Source: VAZQ01 sp963821505
GTDB lineage: Bacteria; Pseudomonadota; Alphaproteobacteria; Rhizobiales; Xanthobacteraceae
Direction of reading: 5' to 3'
Assembly (NCBI GenBank): GCA_963821505.1
Contig: CAWGEH010000011.1
Span: 34,708 to 98,707, forward strand
DNA: 64,000 bases
Position 1 is the first letter of the stretch. Each line of letters opens with the position of its first letter. Below the pieces are notes generated by a model that made no database searches, was not told the DNA's origin, and saw only the letters and a program-made list of their open reading frames with translations. Positions 62,422 through 64,000 of the stretch are shown here, piece by piece. The position numbers were made by a program, and so were the translations under genes.

Positions 62422-63777
62422 TCAGAACAGCGCCTTGATCGAAGCTGCCGCGGCGAATGCCTCGGCATCGCCGTTGACGAAGCCGGTGATCTGCAGGCCG
62501 AGCGGCAACCCTTCGTCCGCCAGCAGCGGGAGCGAGATCGCGGGAATGCCGAGCAGGGACGCGTGCACCGTGCAGTTGGGATCACCCGTCGAACTCGAGC
62601 CCGATCGGTGCGGCGGCAGGGGCCGAAAGGCTTACGCAGGCGTCGCATTCCGCTGCGAGCTCGGCGTAGAGCGCGCGCGTCTGGTCGCGGAGCGCGAGGT
62701 CCTTGCGGTAGTCGTCGAGGCTCATGGCCTCGGCCTCGGCGAGGCGCGCGAGCATCACTTGGCTCAGCTTGCTCGCGTCCCGCTCGCGATAGGTATTGAG
62801 CGGCCAGCGCGATTCCCAGCCGTTGATCCGCATCGAGAGTTCGCGCGCCTGCGCGATCGCGGCCTCGACTTCGGCGACCTTGACGTGGGACTGCCGCGTC
62901 AAAACGTCGATTCCGGCGCTCCTGAACCGCGCCAGCGCATCGGTCATTGCCTGCTTGGCGTCCGCCGACGCGGTGGCCCAGCCGGCGGTCTCGAGGAAGG
63001 CCAGGCGCCGCGGCTTTCTCGCCGCCGGTGCGCTCGCGGGTCCGAACAGGCCGGGATAGCCGGGATCGCCCCCGGCCCGTGCCGCGATCTCGTAGGCGAC
63101 CTGCCAGGCGTCTTCCAGTGCCGCCGCCAGCACGCCGGTCGCGCTCTGGCTCAGCCCGTCATAACTGCCGCCGCGATTGAGCGCGCCGACCGTGGCCTTG
63201 AAGCCGATGCAGCCGCAATAGCTGGCCGGACGGACGGTCGAGCCGATCACCTGCGTGCCGAGGCCGGCGCTGATCATTCCCGCCGCGACGCCGGCGGCCG
63301 AGCCGCTGCTCGATCCGCCGGGCGTGCGGTGCAAGTCGTGCGGGTTGCGCGTGCCGCGCGGCTCGCTGGCGGCGAATTCGGTGGTGACGGTCTTGCCCAC
63401 GATGACGGCGCCGGCCTCGCGCAACGCGGCGACGCTCGCGCCATCGCGCTCGGAGCGGCAAGCCGACGAACAGCGGCGAGCCCTGTCTCGGTCGGCATGT
63501 CGATGGTCTCGATGATGTCCTTGATGCCGACCGGCATGCCGTCGATCTTCGACAACGGCCGGCCTTCGCGCCATCGACCGGCGGAGCGGTCGGCCGCCGC
63601 GCGCGCGCCGTCGAGGTTGAGATGGACGAAGGCGCCGATCTTCGGCTCGAGCGCCGCGAGGTCGGCGAGGCAGCGTTCGAGGAAATTGCGCGGCGTGTCG
63701 GCGCCGCTCGCAAAGCGCGGCGTGCTCGCGAGGTATGGCTTGGTCGAGAGCTTCAGTGTCTCGTCCGGTGCCAGCAT
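62422..63777 (-). pseudogene. Amidase signature family protein, frameshifted
   Basis: Start ATG 63777, eight bases after a GGGAGG site, gives MLAPDETLKLSTKPYLAS. The catalytic Lys is in VGIKDIIETIDMPTETG. Frame changes near 63455-63480 lead to GKTVTTEFAASEPRGTRNPHDLHRTPGGSSSGSAAGVAAGM and GTQVIGSTVRPASYCGCIGFKATVGAL (nucleophile region). Another near 62597 leads to the end PNCTVHASLLGIPAISLPLLADEGLPLGLQITGF to TGA 62422. The total span is 452 codons. The family cleaves amides and ureido groups. It is a different amidase from that at 35466-36815, with its own spacing and a longer middle region. Confidence 0.8.
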
Positions 63778-63885
63778 GGTCACGTCCTCCCGAGGCTCGA
63801 AGCGTTCCGGCGCCAACTCTAGCGCAATTTCCAAGTCAGTTGCGCCAATCGCTCGGCCGTCATTCCAAGGATCGGCTTTTACTGG

Positions 63886-63912
63886 CGCCAAGTCGGGCTA
63901 AAGCCGACTTGG
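63886..63912. repeat. Palindrome related to those at 29752-29817
   Basis: CCAAGTCGGGCT-AA-AGCCGACTTGG has arms that pair with one bulge. It shares the plan of the two palindromes at 29.75-29.82 kb, with changes on both sides. The 200-base stretch from 63778 to 63976 otherwise shows no gene. Confidence 0.6.
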
Positions 63913-63976
63913 GTGGCGCGCCCCGCAATGACGGCGAATCGATGCAACACCGACGTCAGCGGAAACAGCGCTCGCT

Positions 63977-64000
63977 CTACCTCTTGCTCTCGTCGTAGTA
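63977..64000 (-). CDS. Possible C-terminal end of a minus-strand gene (partial)
   Basis: The last 24 bases read on the minus strand as YYDESKR followed by TAG, an open frame that runs off the window. Seven codons are too few to identify a protein; it is listed only because its direction matches the amidase and the composition looks coding. Confidence 0.2.
   Translation of the reverse strand, partial: YYDESKR

Noticed and set aside
1..64000. tRNA or rRNA genes
   Set aside because: No tRNA cloverleaf or rRNA segment was recognised on either strand by eye; a covariance-model scan would be needed to exclude a tRNA fully.

Overview
The window looks like chromosomal DNA of a high-GC alphaproteobacterium of the Hyphomicrobiales, probably near Bradyrhizobium/Rhodopseudomonas/Xanthobacteraceae. 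This rests on strong GC codon bias, many Bug/TctC-type binding proteins, CoxL/CoxM/CoxS molybdo-hydroxylases, UbiD decarboxylases, and dispersed palindromes of the kind common in those genomes. No rRNA, tRNA, CRISPR array or transposase was found. Affiliation is inference, because no marker gene is present.

Layout. 0-2.5 kb (+): tail of a biotin-dependent acyl-CoA carboxylase, a flavin aromatic hydroxylase and a PNPOx-like protein. 2.7-7.4 kb (-): AroE-type dehydrogenase, a Bug receptor, a carboxymuconolactone decarboxylase-like protein, a 2-hydroxyacid dehydrogenase and a quinone oxidoreductase; the last three carry several frameshifts. 7.6-11.7 kb (-): LeuC/LeuD-type dehydratase, isocitrate-lyase-family enzyme and Bug receptor in one tight operon. 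11.8-14.5 kb (-): isoquinoline 1-oxidoreductase-type two-subunit molybdo-hydroxylase. 14.9-16.5 kb: an alpha/beta-hydrolase remnant, a small membrane protein and an ECF sigma factor.

16.7-31.4 kb (-): twelve genes in one direction. They are a glutamine-synthetase-like ligase, Rieske dioxygenase alpha and beta, a dienelactone-hydrolase-like enzyme, an isochorismatase-family amidase, a fumarase/aspartase-family lyase, two Bug receptors, and a DctP receptor translationally coupled to two histidine kinases and an OmpR regulator. 31.6-34.6 kb (+): the only complete TctCBA uptake system. 34.6-44.8 kb (-): CoxM, CoxS, XRE regulator, PyrK, class IB PyrD, PyrC, PyrE, TcuA-like flavoprotein, amidase and CoxG. 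A second CoxS and the CoxL subunit diverge from this block (44.9-47.7 kb, +).

47.8-53 kb: a 1551-residue autotransporter with an Asp-box/BNR passenger, bracketed by a nearly identical 104-nt inverted repeat. 53.1-61.2 kb (+): two UbiD-family decarboxylases, a Bug receptor, a CoxL-like subunit and an HpaB-type flavin monooxygenase. 61.4-63.8 kb (-): a solute-binding protein without a signal peptide and a second amidase.

Overall this is an accessory catabolic region for aromatic, N-heterocyclic and carboxylic compounds: binding proteins sense or capture acids, and hydroxylases, dioxygenases, decarboxylases, amidases and lyases process them. About twelve genes are interrupted by single-base indels, several in homopolymers or GC runs and with almost no nonsense mutations. 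I read most of these as residual sequencing errors rather than gene decay, and mark the genes as frameshifted.
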